Below, one piece after another: positions 1 through 5,170 of a stretch of DNA of 44,835 nucleotides. The position numbers and the translations under genes were made by a program. Positions within the stretch are counted from its first letter, which is position 1, and each line of letters begins with the position of its first letter. Location: positions 1-44,835 of the IMG/VR virus record IMGVR_UViG_3300025949_000040; one strand, given 5' to 3'. This stretch comes from a virus. A model generated the notes under the pieces. That model was given only the letters and a program-made list of their open reading frames with translations, made no database searches and was not told where the DNA came from.

Positions 1-84
1 GGAAAGGGTGGATTCGAACCACCGGTGACCTTACAGGTCGCGAGGTGCACAGCTCGCCGGTCTAGCCAACGACCGATCTCTCCC
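1..84 (-). tRNA. tRNA-like gene at the window edge, isotype unresolved
   Basis: The complement reads as a tRNA-like cloverleaf. It has a 5' acceptor strand GGGAGAG, a D-arm CGGT/ACCG with GG in its loop, an anticodon-arm stem GCGAG/CTCGC, a 13-16 nt variable arm with its own GACC/GGTC stem, a T-arm GGTGG/CCACC with loop TTCGAAT, and a 3' strand CTTTCC. The last acceptor base falls just outside the window, and joining to the right end would supply it. Two things are odd. The anticodon loop is 8 nt (CTGTGCAC) rather than 7, and the long variable arm normally means Leu, Ser or Tyr, yet no such anticodon is present. GTG, TGT or TGC could be read, none convincingly. It may be a degenerate tRNA or an expanded-loop tRNA. 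Confidence 0.6.
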
Positions 85-89
85 GAATG

Positions 90-111
90 GGGCCCGGCTC
101 GCGCCGGGCCC
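90..111 (+). terminator. GC-rich hairpin followed by TTTCT
   Basis: A perfect 9-bp stem GGGCCCGGC/GCCGGGCCC with a TCGC loop is followed on the plus strand by TTTCTC. On the minus strand it separates the last gene of the leftward operon from the tRNA-like gene. If the window ends are joined, it is also a plausible terminator for the rightward sigma-factor operon that ends at 44824. Confidence 0.5.
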
Positions 112-115
112 TTTC

Positions 116-370
116 TCATGATGCTTCGAGGTGGACGATGATGTCGTTCGTCTGGAAGTGCAGGTACTCTGCGCCTACGCAGAGATCTTCCAGCTCCTCC
201 AGTAGGGCCGCCGTCGTGCGGCCCCGATAGGACTGGAACCGGGCCAACGAGACGTCGACCCAGTCCAGCTTCTTGCCCGGCCCACCGAGGTAGATGATCC
301 CCTCAGTCTTGCCGTTCTCCCGGACGTCCTCGATGAACGTCTTCAGGATGGTGAGCTGCTCGCTGGTCAT
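116..370 (-). CDS. hypothetical protein, 84 aa, last gene of leftward operon
   Basis: I do not recognise this protein. The chosen start (MTSEQLTILKTF) shares an ATGA overlap with the stop of the small membrane-protein gene at 367-522, so translation is probably coupled. A longer frame from a GTG at 421 exists but has no ribosome binding site and would run deep into that neighbour. The protein is acidic and soluble-looking, with an N-terminal amphipathic helix and a C-terminal acidic stretch (LLEELEDLC) followed by a hydrophobic strand. A GC-rich hairpin and the tRNA-like gene lie downstream. Confidence 0.6.
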   Translation of the reverse strand: MTSEQLTILKTFIEDVRENGKTEGIIYLGGPGKKLDWVDVSLARFQSYRGRTTAALLEELEDLCVGAEYLHFQTNDIIVHLEAS

Positions 371-522
371 CCGAAGATCAGCCACGTAGCGACGGACCCC
401 CAGATGAACACGCCGAGCCACGTCAGATACACGCTGACGTGCGTGCCTCGCTTGGTGGTGAACTCAAACCCGATCGCTCGGGTCTGACTCTTCTTCCACC
501 ACTTCTTCAGCCACTGCTTCAT
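367..522 (-). CDS. small membrane protein, 51 aa
   Basis: The ATG follows GAGGAGCAGGCAG, a good ribosome binding site. The N-terminus is strongly basic and Trp-rich (MKQWLKKWWKKS). A C-terminal hydrophobic stretch (VYLTWLGVFIWGSVATWLIF) is long enough for one transmembrane helix, and positive-inside rules put the N-terminus in the cytoplasm. The start lies inside the preceding gene (464-652), and the stop overlaps the next start as ATGA. This nested, overlapping layout with Shine-Dalgarno support argues for a real gene. Function is unknown. Confidence 0.65.
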   Translation of the reverse strand: MKQWLKKWWKKSQTRAIGFEFTTKRGTHVSVYLTWLGVFIWGSVATWLIFG

Positions 523-652
523 CTGCCTGCTCCTCGATGAGGTACTGAATTGCGTCGGCCAGGCGTTCAGCCTTGGCCTTCCACTTCTGGCCCCAGAGAG
601 TGACGCCCAGGGACGTCACCCACAGGATCAGAAACACCCAGTCGTGGATCAC
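464..652 (-). CDS. small membrane protein with acidic tail, 62 aa
   Basis: GTG start, with the GTGA overlapping the stop of the gene at 649-1230 and AGGTGG just upstream. The N-terminus (MIHDWVFLILWVTSLGVTLWG) is a single transmembrane segment. A basic patch (QKWKAKAERLADAIQYL) follows, then a very acidic C-terminus rich in Glu and Val. The layout is an N-out or N-in single-pass protein with a cytoplasmic coiled or acidic tail. No family is recognised, and a small antiholin or a membrane anchor are both possible. Confidence 0.65.
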   Translation of the reverse strand: MIHDWVFLILWVTSLGVTLWGQKWKAKAERLADAIQYLIEEQADEAVAEEVVEEESDPSDRV

Positions 653-1230
653 CAGACCACCTTTCCGACCTGGCGTTCCTTCTGGTAGTGCTTGGCCAGG
701 CTACTGTTGCTGTCGACGTTGAGTGCGCCGGTCTTGACGTTGCGCATGAGCACGCACGACGGTCCGGTAGCGATGATCTCGAAGATGTGCTGCCTCTGTC
801 GCTGTGAAACGACGTCGCCGATCACCCAGTCCGGATTGCTCCAGGCTTCTTCGATCTGCTCGTCGTTCATCTCGACCAGCTTGCGCTTCCCGTCGATCAT
901 CATGTAGGTCTTCGGCTGGAACTCCTCGCACTGCTGCCACACAGAGTTGGACTCCGCGCTTAGCCAGCCATACGAGTCGGTCTCGCCAACGATCCACACC
1001 TGACCCTCGTCCAACCATGCCACACGCCTCACCTTGTTGTCAATGGGCATCTTGAAGAGCATGCCTTGACGGAGAGGTGTGGCAGGCTTCTTCAAGCCTG
1101 CCGTTAGGGCCTCATGGTAGCCGTCGACAATCGACTTAGCCACCTCGTCCAGGCTCTTACCTTCGGTGAAGTCAGAGTCCAGGAACTTGGCCACCGCAGC
1201 TATCTGCTGCGGCTTACTTGGGAGGGACAA
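649..1230 (-). CDS. hypothetical protein, 193 aa, TTG start
   Basis: The start is TTG, preceded by AAGGAGGTGAACGCC, a near-perfect anti-16S match at good spacing; no ATG or GTG upstream is better placed. The start overlaps the end of the preceding gene by 17 nt, so translation is probably coupled. The N-terminal third is helical and acidic, and the middle and C-terminus look like mixed alpha/beta with repeated short beta strands (VRRVAWLDEGQVWIVGE, IFEIIATGPSCVLMRNV). I do not recognise a family or catalytic motif. Confidence 0.7.
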   Translation of the reverse strand: MSLPSKPQQIAAVAKFLDSDFTEGKSLDEVAKSIVDGYHEALTAGLKKPATPLRQGMLFKMPIDNKVRRVAWLDEGQVWIVGETDSYGWLSAESNSVWQQCEEFQPKTYMMIDGKRKLVEMNDEQIEEAWSNPDWVIGDVVSQRQRQHIFEIIATGPSCVLMRNVKTGALNVDSNSSLAKHYQKERQVGKVVW

Positions 1231-1462
1231 AGGCGTTCACCTCCTTGTAGATCCGGTACCCCTTGATCTGGGCCAGCTCCACCTCGTAGATGTACGTCTC
1301 GCGCCCCGTGTCCATGGTCTCGTCGCGGGCATACGATTCCGCATCTTCACGCGGGTTCGGTCCGGTGACGCAGATCTCGATGACGTTGTCGTTCACAAGC
1401 GCCAGCTCGGGCTTGGATGAACGACTCGCCACCCATACGGTAGCTGCGTTAGCCACGGTCAT
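1214..1462 (-). CDS. hypothetical protein, 82 aa
   Basis: The start is MTVANAATVW, preceded by GGAGGTTAGGAGC. The frame stays open upstream to 1519, but that part has no ribosome binding site and overlaps the structured leader at 1492-1573. The protein alternates short beta strands (ATVWVASRSS, NVIEICVTG, ETYIYEVELAQIKGYRIYKEV), typical of a small beta-sandwich or OB-like fold. Function is unknown. It is the first gene after a structured intercistronic region and overlaps the TTG-start gene downstream. Confidence 0.65.
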   Translation of the reverse strand: MTVANAATVWVASRSSKPELALVNDNVIEICVTGPNPREDAESYARDETMDTGRETYIYEVELAQIKGYRIYKEVNAFVPPK

Positions 1463-1491
1463 GCTCCTAACCTCCGCTTCTGCGGACAGGC

Positions 1492-1573
1492 CAGCACGTG
1501 AGCGAACAAACGGCATCATCGGGGGACCAGCCCTAGCCGGGGCCTACTTCATATTTCGGCCACCCACGTGCTG
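1492..1573 (-). ncRNA. candidate structured leader RNA closed by a 9-bp stem
   Basis: CAGCACGTG and CACGTGCTG pair perfectly across about 64 nt and enclose smaller helices, including GGCC/GGCC and an AGGCCC/GGGCT hairpin. The element fills the gap between a terminator-like hairpin and the gene starting at 1462. It has no T-loop, so it does not belong to the minihelix family upstream. A leader regulator, an RNase III substrate or a protein-binding site are all possible. This rests only on pairing seen in a single sequence. Confidence 0.35.
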
Positions 1574-1582
1574 ACTTGACCG

Positions 1583-1602
1583 CCGCCCCCTCTCGGGGGC
1601 GG
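1583..1602 (-). terminator. intercistronic hairpin after the gene at 1608-1799
   Basis: A perfect 8-bp stem CCGCCCCC/GGGGGCGG with a 4-nt loop lies 5 nt past the stop codon of the upstream leftward gene. There is no clear U-run on the minus strand, so it may be a weak terminator, an attenuator or a 3'-end stabiliser. Confidence 0.45.
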
Positions 1603-1607
1603 ACGGG

Positions 1608-1799
1608 TTAGACCTTCTGTACTGTGATGGTGACCTTGAAGCTGTCACCGTACTCACGGAACCCAGCAGAGTCCGTGACGTTCCACTCCTCTTCGAACTT
1701 GCGAGTGAGATCCTGGACGATCTCACGGGCGTTGAACGCTCCCGTGGTCACGTACCCTTCCGCACTCGCAGAGTCCTCTTCAGGGATACGGAATCCCAT
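1608..1799 (-). CDS. hypothetical protein, 63 aa
   Basis: The start MGFRIPEEDS follows AAGGAGGACTG, and the start codon overlaps the preceding stop as TGATG. Upstream in-frame sequence is low-complexity Arg/Gln and is rejected. The product is small and soluble, with an acidic N-terminus, a central helix (AREIVQDLTRKFEEEW) and a terminal beta strand (DSFKVTITVQKV). No family is recognised. It is the distal member of a tightly overlapping three-gene set (2289-2705, 1799-2296, this gene). Confidence 0.7.
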   Translation of the reverse strand: MGFRIPEEDSASAEGYVTTGAFNAREIVQDLTRKFEEEWNVTDSAGFREYGDSFKVTITVQKV

Positions 1800-2296
1800 C
1801 AGTCCTCCTTGGGGAACGCGGGCTTGCTGACGTCGATCAGCTCCTCCTTGACCCCGTTGACGACCACGTTGTGAGCGTCCTTGAAGTTCTCCCACGCGTT
1901 GTGCTTCTGGACGAAGCGGATCGTCTTGCGACGGTCGTCCTTGTCCAGCGTGCGCAGGTCGGCCAGCGCTCCGTCACCCACGTGGATCACGCAGGTCTCG
2001 TAGAGATCCGGCAGCTTGTCCTTGCTGACCTGGCCGAGGATCATCTTGAGCAGGAAGATCGGGTTCTCCAGCTCAGGATTGTCCGTCGTGATGACGGCGT
2101 ACTCACCCACGTAGGTGATGATCCGGCCGAACTCGATGTCCTCGTCGATGATCTCCTCGTCGTTCCGGTGGTGGATCGCGCAGGCATCACCCTGCGGGCA
2201 GTCCTCACCGTTCAGGTCGAGGTTGGTGAACGCTTCCTTGAGGATCTCCTCCGCCTCTTGCTCGGCGGAGTTGATCTCAGGGGTCTCGTCACTCAT
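1799..2296 (-). CDS. hypothetical acidic protein, 165 aa
   Basis: ATG start with GAGGAGAAGGTAC upstream; it overlaps the end of the gene at 2289-2705. The N-terminal 25 residues are highly acidic and helical. A possible metal-binding cluster CPQGDACAIHH (Cys, Cys, His, His) follows, then a mixed alpha/beta region. The Cys/His spacing could hold a single zinc, but no named motif fits. Function is unknown. Its position within the overlapping set suggests coexpression and possibly a shared complex. Confidence 0.7.
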   Translation of the reverse strand: MSDETPEINSAEQEAEEILKEAFTNLDLNGEDCPQGDACAIHHRNDEEIIDEDIEFGRIITYVGEYAVITTDNPELENPIFLLKMILGQVSKDKLPDLYETCVIHVGDGALADLRTLDKDDRRKTIRFVQKHNAWENFKDAHNVVVNGVKEELIDVSKPAFPKED

Positions 2297-2705
2297 GTAC
2301 CTTCTCCTCGTTGTCTACCAGCTCGGCGAAACGGTACTTGAACAGCACCTGGCCCGACTCGCCTACTCGACATGCCCACTTGGGCACATCGTACTTGCGG
2401 ACAGTGAAGCCAGCCCTTTCCAGGGCGGGCATCGCGTCCTCGAACCAGAACTTCAGGCTCTCCATGGAGTCAACCCCACAGATCTCGTCGGGGTTGATGC
2501 CCATGAGATACCTGTCCCAGAAGGGAGTGGGCTTGTCGTCGTGGCCGTTCATCGCCCGGCACACTGCCTGCTGGGCCTCGCACGCCAGGTCATACCCGTC
2601 ACGCTTCCGGGTGTCCGCGAATCTACTCACGTCCCCCATCGGGCCACAGGCATGGTGCGTACGATCATCCACAGCAGTCGTGTGCTCGACTCGGTAAACG
2701 ATCAT
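2289..2705 (-). CDS. hypothetical protein, 138 aa
   Basis: ATG start after AAAGGGAGAGGACA. The N-terminus (MIVYRVEHTTAVDDRTHHACGP) looks like an enzyme-type beta strand followed by a His/Cys loop. Further on are a Trp/Phe-rich segment (FWDRYLMGINPDEICGVDSMESLKFWFEDAMPAL) and a basic strand. The pattern, beginning with a short strand such as IVYRVEH and containing SLKFWF, resembles small phage-encoded ADP-ribose or DarT-like accessory proteins only superficially; I do not assign a function. A strong 60-nt hairpin precedes it. Confidence 0.65.
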   Translation of the reverse strand: MIVYRVEHTTAVDDRTHHACGPMGDVSRFADTRKRDGYDLACEAQQAVCRAMNGHDDKPTPFWDRYLMGINPDEICGVDSMESLKFWFEDAMPALERAGFTVRKYDVPKWACRVGESGQVLFKYRFAELVDNEEKVHE

Positions 2706-2731
2706 TGTCCTCTCCCTTTAGAGATCAGCAC

Positions 2732-2791
2732 CACTGTGATGCTGGGAGGCTGCACGGCCACCAGGCCGTGCCTCCCCCTTGAGTCACAGTG
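2732..2791 (-). terminator. long two-part hairpin in a leftward leader
   Basis: The outer arms CACTGTGA/TCACAGTG and the inner arms GCACGGCC/GGCCGTGC (loop ACCA) and GGGAG/CTCCC form a long, nearly continuous stem. It overlaps the stop codon of the gene at 2784-2966 and lies upstream of the gene that starts at 2705. There is no U-run. It could be a terminator, an RNase III site or a 5'-end stabiliser, in the same place as the hairpins that follow the minihelices. Confidence 0.45.
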
Positions 2792-2966
2792 AAGACTTGT
2801 CGACCAGCTCGATGTCTCCCCGACCCCTCACCTTGTAGACGGCGGGGACCAGGCGACGCTTCTCCGGAGAGAAGATCTGCGGGTGCTTCTTGAGGGACTT
2901 CCCGCTCGGGCGGGAGTCCTCGCGGACCTTCTTGTGGACGGTCGTCTTCTTCTTGCCCTTAGCCAT
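2784..2966 (-). CDS. small basic protein, 60 aa
   Basis: ATG start with GAGGAGCTGCTGT upstream, overlapping the stop of the previous gene. The first 30 residues are Lys/Arg-rich (MAKGKKKTTVHKKVREDS), typical of a nucleic-acid-binding or ribosome-associated peptide. A short beta-rich tail (LVPAVYKVRGRGDIELVD) follows. A DNA- or RNA-binding role is an inference from charge only; no family is recognised. Confidence 0.65.
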   Translation of the reverse strand: MAKGKKKTTVHKKVREDSRPSGKSLKKHPQIFSPEKRRLVPAVYKVRGRGDIELVDKSSL

Positions 2967-3147
2967 ACAGCAGCTCCTCGGGGTCTTGGTCGTACTGAGA
3001 GTCTACCTCAATCTGCCTACCTGTCAAGTCCCAGATGTCCTGGCACGTGGCGGAGCAGATCAGCGAGATCGAGTCCCACTGCATCACGTCGGAGCACACC
3101 AGGCACTTCGGTGGTTCCTCGATGATAGGATTCTTGTAAAATGCCAT
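2959..3147 (-). CDS. small zinc-ribbon-like protein, 62 aa
   Basis: The start MAFYKNPIIE follows GAGGAGTAACG. Cysteines are arranged C-x2-C (CLVC) and C-x3-C (CSATC) about 16 residues apart, consistent with one structural zinc. The C-terminus is acidic. It is the first gene behind the minihelix at 3184-3225 and overlaps the basic protein gene downstream, so the two are probably cotranslated. A treble-clef or zinc-ribbon adaptor is plausible; the function is unknown. Confidence 0.7.
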   Translation of the reverse strand: MAFYKNPIIEEPPKCLVCSDVMQWDSISLICSATCQDIWDLTGRQIEVDSQYDQDPEELLYG

Positions 3148-3183
3148 CGTTACTCCTCTTGCACGCTGCCAGGTGGCAGCAGT

Positions 3184-3225
3184 GCCCCGCATGGGACTCG
3201 CACCCATGTGTGTGCTACTCGGGGC
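3184..3225 (-). ncRNA. tRNA-like minihelix, copy 1
   Basis: Read on the minus strand, the acceptor-like stem GCCCCG/CGGGGC (6 bp) stacks on a T-arm CATGGG/CCCATG with the 7-nt loop TGCGAGT. The linker AGTAGCACACA (11 nt) replaces the D and anticodon arms. After the stem comes ACT and then a 7-bp hairpin (GCTGCCA/TGGCAGC) before the ribosome binding site of the gene starting at 3147. This copy alone has G at the T-loop position corresponding to U55, and alone has AG rather than GG in the linker. Confidence 0.8.
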
Positions 3226-3233
3226 TGACCGAA

Positions 3234-3749
3234 CTAGTAGTCGCTGCTTGCGCAGCCCAAGTCGGTCGGAACCAGCAGGTTGTTCTTGGTGTCGATCATG
3301 AGGTTGTCACCGTAGAGGTCACCGACCCCAGTCGCTTCACCGATGGCACTGCACACAGCGCTCCAGTACTGCGGCTCACCGTTCTCATCTTTGTACGTGC
3401 CGTAGTAGCTGTAGACGCCATCCAGCTTCTCGATGGCGATCACGCCCAGATGGTTCTCGCCGCCAGGCACGGGGTAGAACCCGAGCTGGGGCAGGCGAGA
3501 GCGCTTCGGCATCTTGCAGGAGAGGTACAGACGCTTCCACGTCTGCCACTCCCCATAGTTGGTCTGCCAGGACTCACCGCTCAGGTCCTTCTGGACCTTG
3601 TACACCACCCCAGAGGGAGCGAGGTACGCCGAACGGTAGCATCCGCCACCGAGGTACGTCCAGCCCGCAGGGGGCTGAGAGTAGCTTCCACGGGCAGGGC
3701 TGTGCCACCAGTTGTGGATGAACACAGCTTCTTCCGCATTGCCAATCAT
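3234..3749 (-). CDS. protein-kinase-like fold protein, 171 aa
   Basis: Several hallmarks of the kinase/aminoglycoside-phosphotransferase fold appear in order. They are a glycine-rich loop (LGGGCYRSAYL, about 33-43), VVYKVQ with a candidate ATP lysine (K51), a following Glu (E67), a hinge-like IEKLDG, a catalytic-loop-like GDLYGDNLMID (D144, N149) and a DFG-like TDLG (D163). At 171 aa it is much shorter than a full kinase, so it may be a minimal kinase, an inactive relative, or a regulator of host kinases. The start at 3749 is chosen because GGGAG sits 5 nt upstream; an ATG at 3761 is also possible. Substrate unknown. Confidence 0.6.
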   Translation of the reverse strand: MIGNAEEAVFIHNWWHSPARGSYSQPPAGWTYLGGGCYRSAYLAPSGVVYKVQKDLSGESWQTNYGEWQTWKRLYLSCKMPKRSRLPQLGFYPVPGGENHLGVIAIEKLDGVYSYYGTYKDENGEPQYWSAVCSAIGEATGVGDLYGDNLMIDTKNNLLVPTDLGCASSDY

Positions 3750-3792
3750 GTCCACTCCCATGGATCAGTGCATGCACTTTGCCTGCACTAGC

Positions 3793-3832
3793 GGGTGCCG
3801 GGGACTCGAACCCCGGTGTGTGCCTCTCACCC
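3793..3832 (-). ncRNA. tRNA-like minihelix, copy 2
   Basis: Minus strand: stem GGGTG/CACCC, linker AGAGGCACACA (11 nt), T-arm CCGGGG/CCCCGG with T-loop TTCGAGT. It is followed by GCT and a hairpin with arms AGTGCA/TGCACT. It lies upstream of the kinase-like gene and just downstream of the lipoprotein gene's stop. Geometry is identical to the other copies although the stems differ in sequence. Confidence 0.85.
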
Positions 3833-3838
3833 TAGGTG

Positions 3839-4261
3839 TTACTGGTCCTGCGGTCCGTCATCCGAGCTGCCTCGGAAGTCGACGTCCGGCAGGATCTGCT
3901 GCGGCTTGAACGTCACGCGGTAGTGGTAGGCAGAAGCCTTGATCGGCTCACCCTGCTCCACGGTGTACGTGACGTTGTCCGACAGGCCAGCGAAGAACTT
4001 CTTGTACTGGCCGGGACCGGTCTTGCAGATCGCGACCAGCTTGCCGGGGTCACCAGTGTCGATGGAGCACGCACCAGTGATCACCATGAGGTACTTGTCG
4101 GTGATGCCGTTGATCACAACGATCCGACGATTGACCTCGAAGTTGTCCGCAGCCTTGCTCACGTTCTTGGACGCCACATCGGCGTCCGACGAACAGGCCG
4201 TCGCACCTATGCCCAGAGCAACCGCCGCAGCAGTCGCAGCGACGATCTTACCCTTACGCAT
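3839..4261 (-). CDS. secreted lipoprotein, 140 aa
   Basis: A basic N-terminus (MRKGK), a hydrophobic Ala-rich core and a lipobox-like ATAC with Cys23 form a lipoprotein signal peptide. The mature part is about 118 residues with beta strands and two further cysteines that could form a disulphide outside the membrane. The product should be displayed on the outer face of the host membrane. Known phage lipoproteins often exclude superinfecting phage, so that role is inferred but not shown. GGGAGGACAC provides the ribosome binding site. It is a single gene behind its own minihelix (4299-4338). Confidence 0.75.
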   Translation of the reverse strand: MRKGKIVAATAAAVALGIGATACSSDADVASKNVSKAADNFEVNRRIVVINGITDKYLMVITGACSIDTGDPGKLVAICKTGPGQYKKFFAGLSDNVTYTVEQGEPIKASAYHYRVTFKPQQILPDVDFRGSSDDGPQDQ

Positions 4262-4298
4262 GTGTCCTCCCTTGTAGGGGCCCCGAATGGGCCCCAGT

Positions 4299-4338
4299 GC
4301 CAGCTCAGGACTCGAACCTGAGTGTCTGCCGGTCTGGC
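4299..4338 (-). ncRNA. tRNA-like minihelix, copy 3
   Basis: Minus strand: stem GCCAG/CTGGC, linker ACCGGCAGACA (11 nt), T-arm CTCAGG/CCTGAG with T-loop TTCGAGT. It is followed by ACT and a 7-bp hairpin GGGGCCC/GGGCCCC, then the ribosome binding site of the lipoprotein gene. Confidence 0.85.
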
Positions 4339-4348
4339 TACCACGCTC

Positions 4349-4783
4349 TTACCAACGGGGCTCAGCAGCCCACTCAGGGCTGTAAGGCTCGAAGTGCGGA
4401 CCCTCGTCGGAGTAGTTCACGTACATGTACTCACCGACACACTCGGTCTCGATGCCCATGTCGGCGACGGCGTCGTCGATCTTGTCGATCACCCTCCTGC
4501 GGGTCTTGCCGGACGACACGAAGTCGTCCACGAAGATCCACTTCTCGCCGATCTCGCCGAGCAGCCGACCCTTACCGTGGTGGCTGTCATCCGTCTCCTT
4601 GCGGATCAGGACGAACTTCTTGCCCAGCGCGAGAGCGAGAGCGGGGATCACGACACCACCAGAGAAGCCGGTGCCGACCAGAGTGTCGAACTCCACATCG
4701 GCCAGCTTCTTCTTCCCCTCCTCGATCACCTCGGCGAGGTTGAAGAGGGCGGTGTCCATGTACCACGTCTTGAACTTGCTCAT
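4349..4783 (-). CDS. phosphoribosyltransferase-like protein, 144 aa
   Basis: Residues 85-94 read VDDFVSSGKT, the PRPP-binding loop of type I phosphoribosyltransferases. They are preceded by a Rossmann-type strand/loop (DTLVGTGFSGGVVIPALALAL, about 33-53) and KKFVLIRKE, where these enzymes bind pyrophosphate. Family members transfer ribose phosphate from PRPP to a purine, pyrimidine or other base. The base specificity is not readable here. The length is near a minimal domain. Start ATG with AGGAGGAACAACC upstream. It lies alone between two minihelices (copies 3 and 4). A role in nucleotide salvage, or in regulating nucleotides for phage DNA, is inferred. Confidence 0.8.
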   Translation of the reverse strand: MSKFKTWYMDTALFNLAEVIEEGKKKLADVEFDTLVGTGFSGGVVIPALALALGKKFVLIRKETDDSHHGKGRLLGEIGEKWIFVDDFVSSGKTRRRVIDKIDDAVADMGIETECVGEYMYVNYSDEGPHFEPYSPEWAAEPRW

Positions 4784-4822
4784 GGTTGTTCCTCCTGTGA
4801 GCCAGACGCACGGTGCGTCAGT

Positions 4823-4862
4823 GCCTGCCTACGGCTCGAACGTAGGTGCCTGCCAGTCAGGC
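4823..4862 (-). ncRNA. tRNA-like minihelix, copy 4
   Basis: Minus strand: stem GCCTG/CAGGC, linker ACTGGCAGGCA (11 nt), T-arm CCTACG/CGTAGG with T-loop TTCGAGC. It is followed by ACT and hairpin GACGC/GCGTC, then the ribosome binding site of the phosphoribosyltransferase gene. Confidence 0.85.
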
Positions 4863-4868
4863 TGCCAC

Positions 4869-4964
4869 TTAGCGGCTACGGGTGATGTACAGGGCCCACA
4901 GGAGCCCTGTCACCCAACCAACGATGATGCCTGTGAGTACTCCTGTCAGGAATGCCTCAGTCAT
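4869..4964 (-). CDS. tiny membrane protein, 31 aa
   Basis: ATG start with GGAGGACTTCG upstream, overlapping the previous gene by 8 nt. Nearly the whole protein is one hydrophobic helix (FLTGVLTGIIVGWVTGLLWALY) with a basic end (RSR). The glycines are spaced like a GxxxG helix-packing motif, so it may oligomerise or pair with the 43-aa membrane protein encoded just before it. Function is unknown. It ends just before minihelix copy 4. Confidence 0.65.
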   Translation of the reverse strand: MTEAFLTGVLTGIIVGWVTGLLWALYITRSR

Positions 4965-5088
4965 CGAAGTCCTCCGGATGGTTGCGGTGCTGGAAGTAGA
5001 CCATGGTCCATGCTGCGATCATGGAGATCGCCAGAACGATGCCAGGGCCCACATACGGCGTCTGCATGATCCGTACGAAGGTGTCCAT
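4957..5088 (-). CDS. small membrane protein, 43 aa
   Basis: ATG start with AAGGAGGAATC, a strong ribosome binding site. There is one transmembrane segment (VGPGIVLAISMIAAWTMVYF) with a short N-terminus and a charged C-terminal tail (QHRNHPEDFDD). It is the first gene behind the minihelix at 5122-5161 and overlaps the 31-aa membrane gene. Two tiny coupled membrane proteins could form a pore, an exclusion system or a holin-like pair; no homologue is recognised. Confidence 0.7.
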   Translation of the reverse strand: MDTFVRIMQTPYVGPGIVLAISMIAAWTMVYFQHRNHPEDFDD

Positions 5089-5121
5089 GATTCCTCCTTG
5101 CAGCGCTCAGATGAGCGCAGT

Positions 5122-5161
5122 GGGTGCCCTGGACTCGAACCAGGGAGTATGCCGTTCACCC
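5122..5161 (-). ncRNA. tRNA-like minihelix, copy 5
   Basis: Minus strand: stem GGGTG/CACCC, linker AACGGCATACT (11 nt), T-arm CCCTGG/CCAGGG with T-loop TTCGAGT. ACT and a perfect hairpin GCGCTCA/TGAGCGC start directly after the stem and lead into the ribosome binding site of the 43-aa membrane gene. Confidence 0.85.
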
Positions 5162-5170
5162 CACCAAACC

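Noticed and set aside
1-84. Reading the edge element as tRNA-Tyr using the GTA in the variable arm
   Set aside because: That fold needs a mismatched anticodon stem and leaves a one-base variable region, and it abandons a perfect GCGAG/CTCGC stem.
3793-3832. Minihelices as complete tRNA genes
   Set aside because: The 11-nt linker leaves no room for D or anticodon arms, and all eight copies lack them equally, so these are not degraded tRNAs.
5122-5161. Minihelices as Rho-independent terminators
   Set aside because: No copy is followed by a U-run, the conserved T-loop and linker are not needed for termination, and genes follow closely on the same strand.
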